A DNA stretch of 64,000 nt. Origin: Pseudomonas sp. SLFW. GTDB lineage: Bacteria > Pseudomonadota > Gammaproteobacteria > Pseudomonadales > Pseudomonadaceae. Below the pieces are notes generated by a model. The model was not told the DNA's origin. It saw only the letters and a program-made list of their open reading frames with translations, and ran no database searches. Position numbers and translations under genes: made by a program. Of the stretch, positions 41,908-50,964 are shown one piece after another (position 1 is the first letter of the stretch; each line of letters starts with the position of its first letter). The stretch covers positions 30,538 through 94,537 of the forward strand of contig NZ_JAAAKW010000018.1 in assembly GCF_009905615.1 (NCBI RefSeq), in the 5' to 3' direction.

Positions 41908-43338
41908 ATGCTCTGGGCCTGTGTCCTGCTGCCGCAACTGGCACTGGACGGCGTCATGCGTCGTCGCGCCGAACCTGATAAACCGCTGGCCCTGATCAGC
42001 GGTCCCGCTCAGCGCCGTGTGTTGCAAACGGTGAACGCCGCCGCCCGTGATCTGGGGTTGCGTCCCGGACTGACGTTGACCGCCGCCCACGCCATGAGCC
42101 GTGGGTTCGACACGGTCGAATACGACCCGAAGCAGACCGAACACTGGCATCGTCTGCTTGCGGCCTGGGCCTACCGCTTCAGTTCCCAGGTCAGCCTGAA
42201 ATACCCCCGCGTGTTGCTGATGGAAGTCGAGTCGAGCTTTGGACTGTTCGGCCCATGGCCGGTATTCGAGGCGCGATTGCGCCAGGAGCTGACCGCCATG
42301 GGGTTCAGTCATCGCATCGTTGTTGCACCGAACCCTTTGGCGGCGAGGATGTTGGCCAATGCCCACGACGGTCTGGCCGTCACCGACAACGAGACGCTGC
42401 AAGACGTGCTGCAACGGATGCCGGTCAATCGCCTCGGGCTGTCCCAGGACGTGGCCACCGCGTTAGGGCGCATGGGACTGCACCACTTGCGGCAGGTGCT
42501 GGCCTTGCCTCGCGACACCCTGGCGCGGCGTTTTCCCTCAACGGTGTTGCAACACCTGGATACCCTGACCGGGCGTCGCCCGATGGCGTTGGAATGCTAT
42601 GTGCCGCCGGACTTTTTCGAGACCCGCATCGAGCTGAACTTCGACGTCGAATCCCATCAGGCGCTGTTGTTTCCCCTCAAGCGGATGATTGCCGATCTGG
42701 CGCTGTTTCTCGGCGGTCGGGACAGCGGCGTACAACGCTTCGTCATTCATCTGGAACATGTGCCGAGTGTCGGCAGCACCTCCCCGGACACGCTGATTCC
42801 GGTGGGGCTGCTGAGCGCGGAAAGGGAAGCGAACATGCTGTTCGAACTGGCCCGGGGGCGATTGGAGCAAATCGTCGTGCCGTCCCCGGTGCGGGCACTC
42901 AAGCTTTCGGCCAAAGACTTGCCGGCCTTCGTGCCGTCCCATCGAGAACTGTTCGATGATCGCCCTCAACAAAGCATGCCGTGGGAGCAGTTGCGCGAGC
43001 GGCTGCGGGCGCGATTGGGCGATGACGCGGTCTGCGGCTTGAGCTTCCACGCCGACCATCGCCCCGAATGCGCATGGCAACCCGCCTCGCACACCAAGCC
43101 TGCCGTGGGCTTCAACCCGGTGCCTCGCCCCGGTTGGCTATTGCGTGAGCCCGAAGCCCTGACAGACACCGGCTCGCGGGTGTTGGCAGGGCCTGAACGG
43201 ATCGAGTCGGGCTGGTGGGACGGTGGGGATGTGCGCCGTGATTATTACCTGATCGAAACTCGCACCGGCCTGCGTGGCTGGGCCTATCGCAGCGTGGGCG
43301 ATGACAGCGGCCTGTGGCTGCACGGATGGTTCGCATGA
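41908..43338 (+). CDS. imuB: ImuB, catalytically defective Y-family polymerase-like protein
   Basis: 476-residue DNA polymerase Y-fold protein. The catalytic acidic residues are missing: the first motif reads LLPQLALDGV and the second MEVESSFGLF in place of the SxDE sequence. It should therefore act as adapter between ImuA, the beta clamp and DnaE2, as known for ImuB. The C-terminal part is an ImuB-specific extension ending in WLHGWFA. It overlaps dnaE2 by 4 bp. Confidence 0.92.
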   Translation: MLWACVLLPQLALDGVMRRRAEPDKPLALISGPAQRRVLQTVNAAARDLGLRPGLTLTAAHAMSRGFDTVEYDPKQTEHWHRLLAAWAYRFSSQVSLKYPRVLLMEVESSFGLFGPWPVFEARLRQELTAMGFSHRIVVAPNPLAARMLANAHDGLAVTDNETLQDVLQRMPVNRLGLSQDVATALGRMGLHHLRQVLALPRDTLARRFPSTVLQHLDTLTGRRPMALECYVPPDFFETRIELNFDVESHQALLFPLKRMIADLALFLGGRDSGVQRFVIHLEHVPSVGSTSPDTLIPVGLLSAEREANMLFELARGRLEQIVVPSPVRALKLSAKDLPAFVPSHRELFDDRPQQSMPWEQLRERLRARLGDDAVCGLSFHADHRPECAWQPASHTKPAVGFNPVPRPGWLLREPEALTDTGSRVLAGPERIESGWWDGGDVRRDYYLIETRTGLRGWAYRSVGDDSGLWLHGWFA

Positions 43339-46300
43339 GCTGCCAGTACGCCGAGCTGCATTGCCTGTCCAACTTCAGTTTTCAGCGCGGGGCCTCTAGT
43401 GCTCTGGAGTTGTTCGAGCGGGCGAAGTTGCATGGCTACGAGGCCTTGGCCATCACCGACGAATGCACGCTGGCGGGGGCGGTGCGTGCGTGGCAGGCGG
43501 CAAAGGAATGCGGCCTGCCATTGATCGTCGGCAGTGAAATGACCCTCGAAAACGGACCGAAAATCGTCTTGCTAGCCGAAAATCTTGCGGGGTATCAGGC
43601 GCTGTGCAGGCTGATCACCCAAGGACGTAGGCGCAGCAAGAAGGGCGAATATTGTCTGCTTCGGGAGGATTTCCAGTCGCCTCTCAACGGGTTGCTCGCC
43701 CTGTGGGTGCCGGACCTTGGACAAGAAAACGCGACGTTACGTGAGCAAGGTCAATGGCTGCGCGATCTGTTCACCGACAACCTCTGGCTGAGTGTGCAGT
43801 TGCATTGCGGGCCGGACGATCAGCAGCGGTTGACGCATCTGCTGGCACTGGCGAGTCAGTGCGGTTTGCCTGCCGTCGCCAGCGGCGATGTGCACATGCA
43901 CGCCCGAGGCCGTCGTGCGTTGCAGGACACCATGACTGCCATCCGTCATCACACGACCGTGGCCGAGGCGGGGCACAGGCTGTTTCCCAATGGGGAGCGA
44001 CATTTGCGGCCACGGGCGATGTTGGCGGATGTCTTTCCTGCGGAGTTACTGGCCGAAACGCTGGTCATCGCGCGGCGATGTACCTTCGATTTTGATGACC
44101 TGAAGTACGAATACCCCCGCGAGTTGGTGCCCAAAGGGCATACGCCGACGACGTGGTTACGTCACTTGACCGAAGAGGGGGCGCGTGAGCGTTGGCCTGA
44201 AGGCATCCCTACGGTCGCTCGGATAAACATCGAACATGAACTGGGGATCATCGCCAAGAAACAGTACGAGAGCTATTTCCTCACCGTGCACGACATCGTC
44301 AGGTTTGCCCGTCAGCAAGCCATTCTGTGTCAGGGCCGGGGGTCGGCCGCCAATTCGACTGTGTGTTTCGCCTTGGGTATCACCGAGCTGGACCCGTCCA
44401 AAGGCAAGGGCCAGTTGCTGTTCGCCCGGTTCATTTCGGAAGAGCGCAACGAACCGCCTGACATCGACGTGGACTTCGAACACGAACGCCGCGAGGAAGT
44501 CCTGCAATACGTCTTCCGCCGTTATGGCCGGGGCCGGGCGGCGTTGACCGCCGTCGCCAGCACCTACCACGGCGCCGGCGCCATTCGTGACGTGGCGCGC
44601 GTGCTGGGTCTGCCGCCCGATCAGATCAACGCCCTGGCCGATTGCTGCGGACGCTGGACCGACAACCTGCCGCCCGCCGATCGGCTGAAAGAATCAGGCT
44701 TCGAGCCGGACAGCCCAGTGCTGCGCCGGGTGCTGACGCTGGCGGGCGAGCTGATCGGCTTTCCCCGGCACCTGTCTCAGCACCCTGGTGGTTTCGTCAT
44801 TTCTGAGCAGCCGCTGGAAACGTTGGTGCCGGTGGAAAACGCGGCGATGGCGGATCGCACGATCATTCAATGGGACAAGGACGATCTGGACCTGGTAGGA
44901 CTGCTCAAGGTCGACATTCTGGCGTTGGGCATGCTGAGCGCGTTGCGCCGCACGTTCGACCTGGTCACCCGTTATCGCGGCTACGACCTGACCATCGCGA
45001 GCATTCCCGCCGAGGATAAACCGACCTACGACATGATCAGTCGCGCCGACACCATTGGCGTGTTCCAGATCGAGTCCCGGGCGCAGATGTCGATGCTGCC
45101 GAGGCTCAGGCCGGAGACGTTTTACGACCTGGTAATCGAGGTTGCGATTGTCCGGCCGGGACCGATTCAGGGCAACATGGTGCACCCGTACTTGCGTCGG
45201 AGAAACAAAGAAGAGCCGGTGACCTATCCTTCGGAGGAATTGAAAGCCGTGTTCGAGCGCACCCTCGGCGTGCCGCTGTTTCAGGAGCAAGTCATGCAAC
45301 TGGCCATTGTCGCGGCGGATTACACGGCGGGTGAAGCGGATCAGTTGCGCCGCTCCATGGCCGCCTGGAAACGCCACGGCGGACTCGAGCCTCACTATGC
45401 CCGTCTCAGCCAGCGGATGACCGAGAAGGGGTACACGAAGGACTTCATCGATCGCATCTTCGAACAAATCAAAGGCTTCGGCAGCTACGGCTTTCCCGAG
45501 TCCCATGCCGCCAGCTTCGCCTTGTTGACCTACGCCAGTTGCTGGCTCAAATGCCACGAGCCCGCTGCCTTCACCTGCGCCCTGATCAACAGCTGGCCGA
45601 TGGGTTTTTACAGCCCCGACCAACTGCTACAGGACGCCCGTCGCCACCACATCGACGTGCACCCGGTGGACATCCGCTACAGCGATTGGGACTGCTCGCT
45701 AGAGCCGGTGGAAGGCCGCGACTACTCCCAGGACCTGGCGATCCGCATGGGCCTGCGGATGATTCGTGGTTTCCGCGAGGAAGACGCCCGGCGCATCGAG
45801 CAGGCGCGCTCGGTGCGCGAGTTCAATGACGTCACCGACCTCTGCGTGCGTGCCGATCTGGACAACCGCGCGCGGGCGGCGCTGGCGGATTCCGGGGCCT
45901 TGCGCGGTCTGGTAGGGCATCGTCATCGCGCACGTTGGGAAATGGCGGGGGTCGAGGTGCAACGTCCGTTGTTCGGCGATGACTGTTTTGCCGAGGAAGC
46001 TCAAGTCGCACTGCCCTTGCCGAGCGTGGCCCAAGACCTGATGGCCGATTACAACACCCTCGGCACGACGCTGGGGCCGCACCCGCTGTCGCTGCTGCGC
46101 AACAAACTGGCCGCCAAACGGTTTCGCAGCTCGAAGGACTTGCTCGATGAAGAGCACGGACGGCAATTCAGTGTCGCCGGGTTGGTGGTGGGCCGACAGC
46201 GACCGGGCACGGCCAGCGGCGTGACCTTCGTCACCCTGGAAGACGAACACGGCATGATCAATGTGGTGGTCTGGCGCGACCTGGCCGAACGTCAGCGCAA

Positions 46301-46442
46301 GGTGTTGGTGGGTTCGCAATTGATGCAGGTGTTTGGCAAGTTCGAGTATCAGAAGGGGGTCCGTCACGTCATTGCCCAACGGCTGTTCGACCTGACCCCG
46401 CTGCTGACCGGGCTGGACGTGCGCAGTCGCGATTTCAAGTGA
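43335..46442 (+). CDS. dnaE2: Error-prone DNA polymerase III alpha subunit DnaE2 (ImuC)
   Basis: 1035-residue C-family polymerase. PHP domain at the N-terminus (YAELHCLSNFSFQRGASS). Catalytic Asp residues in PDIDVDFEHERREEV. Thumb/finger motifs FQIESRAQMSMLPRL and GFGSYGFPESHAASFALLTY. OB-fold at the C-terminus (SVAGLVVGRQRPGTASGVTF). It is the polymerase that performs damage-induced mutagenic synthesis. The start is the ATG of the ATGA overlap with imuB; MVRM 9 bp earlier is an alternative. It is convergent with the GlxA-type gene, with 7 bp between. Confidence 0.95.
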   Translation: MSCQYAELHCLSNFSFQRGASSALELFERAKLHGYEALAITDECTLAGAVRAWQAAKECGLPLIVGSEMTLENGPKIVLLAENLAGYQALCRLITQGRRRSKKGEYCLLREDFQSPLNGLLALWVPDLGQENATLREQGQWLRDLFTDNLWLSVQLHCGPDDQQRLTHLLALASQCGLPAVASGDVHMHARGRRALQDTMTAIRHHTTVAEAGHRLFPNGERHLRPRAMLADVFPAELLAETLVIARRCTFDFDDLKYEYPRELVPKGHTPTTWLRHLTEEGARERWPEGIPTVARINIEHELGIIAKKQYESYFLTVHDIVRFARQQAILCQGRGSAANSTVCFALGITELDPSKGKGQLLFARFISEERNEPPDIDVDFEHERREEVLQYVFRRYGRGRAALTAVASTYHGAGAIRDVARVLGLPPDQINALADCCGRWTDNLPPADRLKESGFEPDSPVLRRVLTLAGELIGFPRHLSQHPGGFVISEQPLETLVPVENAAMADRTIIQWDKDDLDLVGLLKVDILALGMLSALRRTFDLVTRYRGYDLTIASIPAEDKPTYDMISRADTIGVFQIESRAQMSMLPRLRPETFYDLVIEVAIVRPGPIQGNMVHPYLRRRNKEEPVTYPSEELKAVFERTLGVPLFQEQVMQLAIVAADYTAGEADQLRRSMAAWKRHGGLEPHYARLSQRMTEKGYTKDFIDRIFEQIKGFGSYGFPESHAASFALLTYASCWLKCHEPAAFTCALINSWPMGFYSPDQLLQDARRHHIDVHPVDIRYSDWDCSLEPVEGRDYSQDLAIRMGLRMIRGFREEDARRIEQARSVREFNDVTDLCVRADLDNRARAALADSGALRGLVGHRHRARWEMAGVEVQRPLFGDDCFAEEAQVALPLPSVAQDLMADYNTLGTTLGPHPLSLLRNKLAAKRFRSSKDLLDEEHGRQFSVAGLVVGRQRPGTASGVTFVTLEDEHGMINVVVWRDLAERQRKVLVGSQLMQVFGKFEYQKGVRHVIAQRLFDLTPLLTGLDVRSRDFK

Positions 46443-46449
46443 TCGACCG

Positions 46450-47430
46450 CTACGAGGCGTTCATGGCTTCGGAGTGAAACCGCTGGCGATACTCCACCGG
46501 GCTGATGGCCAGCCGCTTGACGAACACCCGACGCAGGCTGTCGGCGTTGTCGAAGCCACAGCGACGGGAGATTTCCTTCATCGATTGTTCGGTGGTTTCG
46601 AGATAGCGGCGCACGGCGTCGATCCGTGCATCGGCGAGAAAGGCCATGGGCGGGGTGCCGGTTTCCTTGGTGAACAGTCGCGACAGATTGCGCGGGCTCA
46701 TGTGCACCCGTTCGGCCAGGGAAGCCAGGCTGTGATCGATGTGCAAGTGCGCGAGCATGTAATCCTGAATCGCCTCGACCTGGGAATCGACGCCTCCCTG
46801 AATGTCGAGCAACGGGCTGAATTGCGATTGCCCACCGGCCCGACGCAAATACACCACCAGGTATTTGGCGACGTCGATGGCCATGCGTTTGCCGAAGTCT
46901 TCCTCGATCATCAATAGCGACAGGTCGATCCCCGCCGTGACACCCGCGGTGGTGTAGATCGTGCCGTCCTTGACGTGGATGTGGTCAGGGTCGACGTGGG
47001 CCGAAGGAAATAGCTCACTGAGGTGCGCCGCGTCCATCCAGTGGGTGGTGACCGACTTGCGGTCGATCAGGCCCGCCGCACCGAAAGCGAACACCCCGTT
47101 GCAGATCGCGGCCAGACGGCGGCAGCGTTTTTCCTGGACCTTGAGCCAGTCTCCGAGGGTCGAGTCTGCGTAGACATCGAAAATCCCCAGTCCGCCCGGA
47201 ACGATGACCGTGTCGAAGTGCGGGCAGGGGTCAAAAATCGTTCGGTCCGGGATCACCGTCAGCCCGCTGGACGACAGCAACGGGCTGCGGGTGGTGCCGA
47301 CGGTTAGCATTTCGTATTCACAAGCCCCTTCGCTCAAGACCTTGACCTGAGCGAAGGCGTCTTTGGGACCGGCGATGTCCAGCAGTTGAAAGCCGGGGAA
47401 CAGCACCATACCCACGCTGATTTTGCGCAT
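46450..47430 (-). CDS. GlxA family regulator: DJ-1/PfpI-like domain plus AraC HTH
   Basis: 326 residues. The DJ-1/PfpI-like sensor domain is at about residues 1-185, with the nucleophile-like Cys in AAICNGVFAFGAAG. The AraC-type double HTH is at about 220-315 (SLASLAERVHMSPRNLSRLF and ISRRCGFDNADSLRRVF). GlxA-type regulators control quaternary amine, arginine or other catabolic genes; the target here is unknown. It lies next to the nitrile hydratase operon but separated by a REP element, so a link is not evident. Confidence 0.88.
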   Translation of the reverse strand: MRKISVGMVLFPGFQLLDIAGPKDAFAQVKVLSEGACEYEMLTVGTTRSPLLSSSGLTVIPDRTIFDPCPHFDTVIVPGGLGIFDVYADSTLGDWLKVQEKRCRRLAAICNGVFAFGAAGLIDRKSVTTHWMDAAHLSELFPSAHVDPDHIHVKDGTIYTTAGVTAGIDLSLLMIEEDFGKRMAIDVAKYLVVYLRRAGGQSQFSPLLDIQGGVDSQVEAIQDYMLAHLHIDHSLASLAERVHMSPRNLSRLFTKETGTPPMAFLADARIDAVRRYLETTEQSMKEISRRCGFDNADSLRRVFVKRLAISPVEYRQRFHSEAMNAS

Positions 47431-47495
47431 AGGGTTTCCTTTGAAGATTGAGATCGCCTGTCGCGGCCCGGAGGGTCGGCATTTTCACGGTCGCC

Positions 47496-47561
47496 TGTAG
47501 CAGCCCGGCTTGCCGGCGGTGGCGTTCTGAAGATCGCTACCGCTGGCAAGCCGGACTGCTA
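47496..47561. repeat. REP-like inverted repeat pair (third sequence type)
   Basis: TGTAGCAGCCCGGCTTGCCG type arm beginning at 47496 and its imperfect inverse ending at 47561. Core CCGGCTTGCC differs from the two other REP families in the window. Confidence 0.7.
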
Positions 47562-47617
47562 AAGGACGGGGATCGGCCACACCATCGAGGCTTTACATGA
47601 TGCATGCAATTCCCGGG

Positions 47618-48361
47618 CTACCTCACGGCCGCTACGGCACTCATGTCTTCCGCGCCCGGTACTTGCCGCTGGAACCACCACCCGCTGAGCCCGCCCAGCG
47701 CCATCCAGAACACACCGTTGACCAGCAAGGACGCCACGCGAAACTGCGCCTGCAGGTCATCCGGTGCCAGTGCATGGTGCTCGGCGGGTTGCGGTGCGCC
47801 GTAAAGATGCGGCGCCGCAATCAGCAACACCGCCACGAGTCGCCATGGCCAGTGTTTGCCAAAGACGATCAACGCCAGCCCGACGGCTGTGGCCAGCGCC
47901 GTCGCGCCCCACCAGTCCTGGCGTGAGGTCAGCTCGGCGGCCACGGTGCCCGGCAATTCCGGTGGCAATCCTGCCGCGGGAGCCAGACAGAACGTCGCAT
48001 ACCCCGCCAACCCCCAGAGCACGCCGTGCCAAGCCTTGGCCGGTTCACGCAGGTTGTACAGCGCGCTGAGCAGCAGGGCGAAGCCAATCGCGACCACCAG
48101 ATCACCCCCGAACGTGGACAGCGTGCGCTGCCAGCCGTCCTCCGGTGTCCAGGCCTCGGCATCGTGCTCGTGCGCATGGGCAGCGGCGCCGTGGTCGTGA
48201 GCCGCCAACTGTTCATGGGCTTGCTCATGAACCGATTCGGCGTTTTCGTAGACTTCGGCCTGCAAAATCAAGGGCGTGATCCACAGGCTTTGCAGCAGGG
48301 TCAGCAACAGCGCGGCGAGGGCGCCGGTGTAGCAGGCCGTGGTGAGGATGCGTTTGAACAT
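47618..48361 (-). CDS. cbtA: CbtA, cobalt transporter subunit
   Basis: 247-residue membrane protein with about five TM segments. A His-rich loop after TM1 (AAHDHGAAAHAHEHDAEAW) suits metal capture. CbtA/CbtB families are found in cobalamin regulons and near cobalt enzymes; here they supply cobalt to the nitrile hydratase encoded upstream in the same operon. Starts 21 bp after cbtB. C-terminal 10 residues are variable. Confidence 0.88.
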   Translation of the reverse strand: MFKRILTTACYTGALAALLLTLLQSLWITPLILQAEVYENAESVHEQAHEQLAAHDHGAAAHAHEHDAEAWTPEDGWQRTLSTFGGDLVVAIGFALLLSALYNLREPAKAWHGVLWGLAGYATFCLAPAAGLPPELPGTVAAELTSRQDWWGATALATAVGLALIVFGKHWPWRLVAVLLIAAPHLYGAPQPAEHHALAPDDLQAQFRVASLLVNGVFWMALGGLSGWWFQRQVPGAEDMSAVAAVR

Positions 48362-48382
48362 GCGCGTGTGCTCCGCAATGGA

Positions 48383-48577
48383 TCAGTGGCAGGGGAAACC
48401 CGAGCTGTGGCGGGTGTCGTGGGCGGCGTTGTGGACCAGGTCCAGGTGCGAAAACCCGGCGAAGTACACCAGCGACAGGCCCATCAGGATCGAACCGAAG
48501 GTGACCAGCAGGCGATGGCTGCGTGTGGCGGACGGGGCATGCGTCAGGGCGGTGCTGCTCATTGGGTTGCTGCTCAT
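48383..48577 (-). CDS. cbtB: CbtB, small cobalt transporter subunit
   Basis: 64-residue protein with a single TM segment (LLVTFGSILMGLSLVYFAGFS) and a His-rich C-terminus (HLDLVHNAAHDTRHSSGFPCH), the CbtB signature. Overlaps the accessory-protein gene by 4 bp. Two further Met codons (MSST) would shorten it slightly. Confidence 0.85.
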   Translation of the reverse strand: MSSNPMSSTALTHAPSATRSHRLLVTFGSILMGLSLVYFAGFSHLDLVHNAAHDTRHSSGFPCH

Positions 48578-48936
48578 GGGGCAGTCCTCGTTTCAGTGTT
48601 GTCGGTTTTGAGTGTGTTCAAACGGCTGTACAGCTCATCGGTGTCCAGCAGCGAATGCGCTTGCAACACCTTGATCAGGGCTTCCAGATAGCGCTCGTAG
48701 TAATCCCACGGGGGCTGGTGGTCACAGGGCAATTGCTCCCACGTCGAGATCGAGCCAATCAGTTGCTGGCGGAAGGCTTCCCACTCGAAATGACCGGCCT
48801 TGGACAATGCCAGCGCTAGCCCGTACAGGCTGCGCTGCCATTCCTGGGTGAACTGCAACCGGCCTTGTGCTCGGGGTGGCGAGTCCTTGTGGCCGAGCAT
48901 GCTGTTGGCGGCGAACTCTTCGAAACGCGTAAACAT
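48574..48936 (-). CDS. Nitrile hydratase accessory protein
   Basis: 120-residue homologue of the nitrile hydratase beta N-terminal region: FTRFEEFAANSMLGHKDSPP, then QFTQEWQRSLYGLALALSKA. Such accessory proteins (activator or self-subunit-swapping chaperones) deliver cobalt-loaded alpha subunit. It lies 10 bp after nthA and overlaps cbtB. It lacks the C-terminal SH3-like domain of a full beta subunit. Confidence 0.85.
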   Translation of the reverse strand: MFTRFEEFAANSMLGHKDSPPRAQGRLQFTQEWQRSLYGLALALSKAGHFEWEAFRQQLIGSISTWEQLPCDHQPPWDYYERYLEALIKVLQAHSLLDTDELYSRLNTLKTDNTETRTAP

Positions 48937-48946
48937 GGCGGCCTCC

Positions 48947-49570
48947 TCAGGCGGCGGGCAATTCCACCAGGGCCACGCCCATCATGGCTTCCGGTGTCAC
49001 CAGCGCGGCCAGTTGTGCTTCGCTCAGGTGATCGGAGTTCGCCGGGCGCTCGGGCACCACGAACCAGCGGATCTGCGCGCTGCTGTCCCAGACTTCGACG
49101 TGGGTGTCTGCGCTCACCGGCACGCCGAATTCGCGCAGCACGGCGCGGGGTTCGCGCACGCCTCGGGCCCGAAACACAGGGTCTTTGTACCAGTAGGGTG
49201 GCAGGCCGAGGATCGGCCACGGGTAGCAGGAACACAGGGTGCAGATGATCAGGTTGTGCACGCCGGGGCCATTGGCAACGGCCAGCATGTGCTCGCCCTC
49301 GGCGCCGTCCATGCCCTGGGCCAGGTTCAGCTCGGCGATGGCGGCGGGCGTGTCGGCCAGCAGGCGTGCCTTGTACTCAGGGTCAACCCAGGCGCGGGCG
49401 ACGATTTTCGCGCCGTTGAAGGGGCCTGCGACGGTTTCGAAGTGGGCCAGAACCGCGTCCACCGAGTCGCTGCCAATCACGCCTTTTTCAATCAGCAAGG
49501 CTTCGAGTGCCCGGACCTTGGCCGCGCTTTCGGCTTCCCGTTGTTGTTCATAGTCGAAGAGTTGGCTCAT
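48947..49570 (-). CDS. nthA: Nitrile hydratase alpha subunit, cobalt type
   Basis: 207-residue catalytic subunit that hydrates nitriles to amides. The metal claw CTLCSC is at residues 110-115; Thr111 (not Ser) is the mark of cobalt-type enzymes, and the two inner Cys become oxidised to sulfinic and sulfenic acids in known enzymes. Following YPWPILGLPPYWYKDP is typical. Start is MSQLFDYE at 49570, with GGAG 8 bp upstream; a longer frame to 49597 lacks support. Beta precedes alpha, again the cobalt-type order. Confidence 0.93.
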   Translation of the reverse strand: MSQLFDYEQQREAESAAKVRALEALLIEKGVIGSDSVDAVLAHFETVAGPFNGAKIVARAWVDPEYKARLLADTPAAIAELNLAQGMDGAEGEHMLAVANGPGVHNLIICTLCSCYPWPILGLPPYWYKDPVFRARGVREPRAVLREFGVPVSADTHVEVWDSSAQIRWFVVPERPANSDHLSEAQLAALVTPEAMMGVALVELPAA

Positions 49571-49608
49571 GGAAATGCTCCGCAATGGGTTCGTCAAACG
49601 TGTGGGGT

Positions 49609-50352
49609 TCAGCGCGTGGGCTGCAAATAGGCTTCGAACAGGTCCGCATAAATCGTCGTGTTGGGCTCGCTTTTATCGACGCCCCACAGGTCAGCGGCGT
49701 CGAACGCCACCCGGTACACCGGCATCGGCTCGCCAATCCCGTCGGGCCCGGTATTGACGAAATAGGCGAACGCCCCCGCATACACCTCAACGATTTTTCC
49801 CGGTTTGTTGCGCAGGTAGCCGGGCAGGCGGGTGTGGTCCACGGCCACCGGGTCAGCGATGGTCACGACATCACCCTCGCCGAACAGCGGTGCGGCGTCG
49901 TAGGGCCGGAGCCCCGAGTCGCCTTGCTCCAGGTAGCGCACGATCTGCTCGCGGATCGCGGCATTGGGCTTGTCCGGCAGCGGTGCATCGGGCTGCTTGC
50001 GGTAGTGATCGGCGCGGTCCTTGAGCTCGTCACTGTGGATGTAGCCCGCGTTGACGAAAAAGCCGGAGATCCCGCCCAGCCATTTCTCGTAGTAGCGGAA
50101 CTTGAAGTATTCGAAGGGTTGCATGCCTTCGGCGCCGGTGCGCAACGAGGCCCAGGTCCAGTCGCTCTTGAAGGCCGTGGGCAGGGTGTCCATCGGGTAG
50201 TTCGGCAGGGCGTCTTTCAGGTGGGCGCTCTCGGCCATCATCGCGGTGTGGATGCCGAAGATGCGCTTCTCCCATTCCTGCACGAACACTTGTTTTTCGA
50301 AGTCCACCGGGCCAAGGTTTTCGAGGCCGCCGAGGTAGTGTTGTAGTTTCAT
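49609..50352 (-). CDS. nthB: Nitrile hydratase beta subunit
   Basis: 247-residue beta subunit. N-terminal GGLENLGPVDFEKQ corresponds to the usual GGMxGFGPV element, then FQ/VQEWEKRIFGIHTAMM. The C-terminal SH3-like barrel begins near GDVVTIADPVAVDHTRLPGY (ending ADLWG region). It forms the alpha-beta dimer with NthA, 38 bp downstream. The start at MKLQHYLGG is preferred because it matches family alignments. Confidence 0.92.
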   Translation of the reverse strand: MKLQHYLGGLENLGPVDFEKQVFVQEWEKRIFGIHTAMMAESAHLKDALPNYPMDTLPTAFKSDWTWASLRTGAEGMQPFEYFKFRYYEKWLGGISGFFVNAGYIHSDELKDRADHYRKQPDAPLPDKPNAAIREQIVRYLEQGDSGLRPYDAAPLFGEGDVVTIADPVAVDHTRLPGYLRNKPGKIVEVYAGAFAYFVNTGPDGIGEPMPVYRVAFDAADLWGVDKSEPNTTIYADLFEAYLQPTR

Positions 50353-50386
50353 CGAACGCACCAGTGTGAAGTTCAAGGGGTCGCAA

Positions 50387-50890
50387 TCAAGCCAGTTGCG
50401 GGCTGGGTTTGCTCGTCAACGCATCGCCGAGGCGTTCGGAGACGTAGCCAAAGACCGCACCGGTGACCAACGCGACGGCGGCGATCAGGGCCGGGTTTTC
50501 CAGACCGGGCGTCGTCATCGGTTTGCCGCCGACCGCCGTGGTCCCCACTGTCGAGGCGAAGCCCCAGACGATGGCGGGCAGAATGCTCAGCAACGGCACC
50601 TTGGAGGCCTGAACCATCAGGGCACTGCCAGCCCCCACCAGCACGGCGATGATGATGGGCGCTTCACTGACAGTGGCGATCCCCAGTAACACCAGGGAAC
50701 TGATCACCAGCCCAGTGAGGTTCGACGCGACACTGCGCACGAATCCGGCACTGCCACCGCCGACCACGAAAAACGAGGCCCAGGCGATGAAGGTGACCCA
50801 GACCGGGACCGGCAAGACGGTGGCCGTGACGTAGGTGTCCAGTACGGCGAGCAGGCCGATGCTGACGGTGTAGGCTTCTTTCTGTTTCAT
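50387..50890 (-). CDS. DUF1097 family membrane protein
   Basis: 167-residue integral membrane protein with about five TM segments and a G-rich loop VVGGGSAGF. DUF1097 proteins have no settled function. Its place directly before nthB (34 bp) suggests uptake or export of a nitrile, amide or metal, but this is inference. Confidence 0.78.
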   Translation of the reverse strand: MKQKEAYTVSIGLLAVLDTYVTATVLPVPVWVTFIAWASFFVVGGGSAGFVRSVASNLTGLVISSLVLLGIATVSEAPIIIAVLVGAGSALMVQASKVPLLSILPAIVWGFASTVGTTAVGGKPMTTPGLENPALIAAVALVTGAVFGYVSERLGDALTSKPSPQLA

Positions 50891-50964
50891 GAGGTCATTT
50901 CCTGTCGTGGGTGGGGTGTGGTGTTGGGCAGGGTGAAGCTCAAGGTTGAAAGTCCGCGTCGTGC

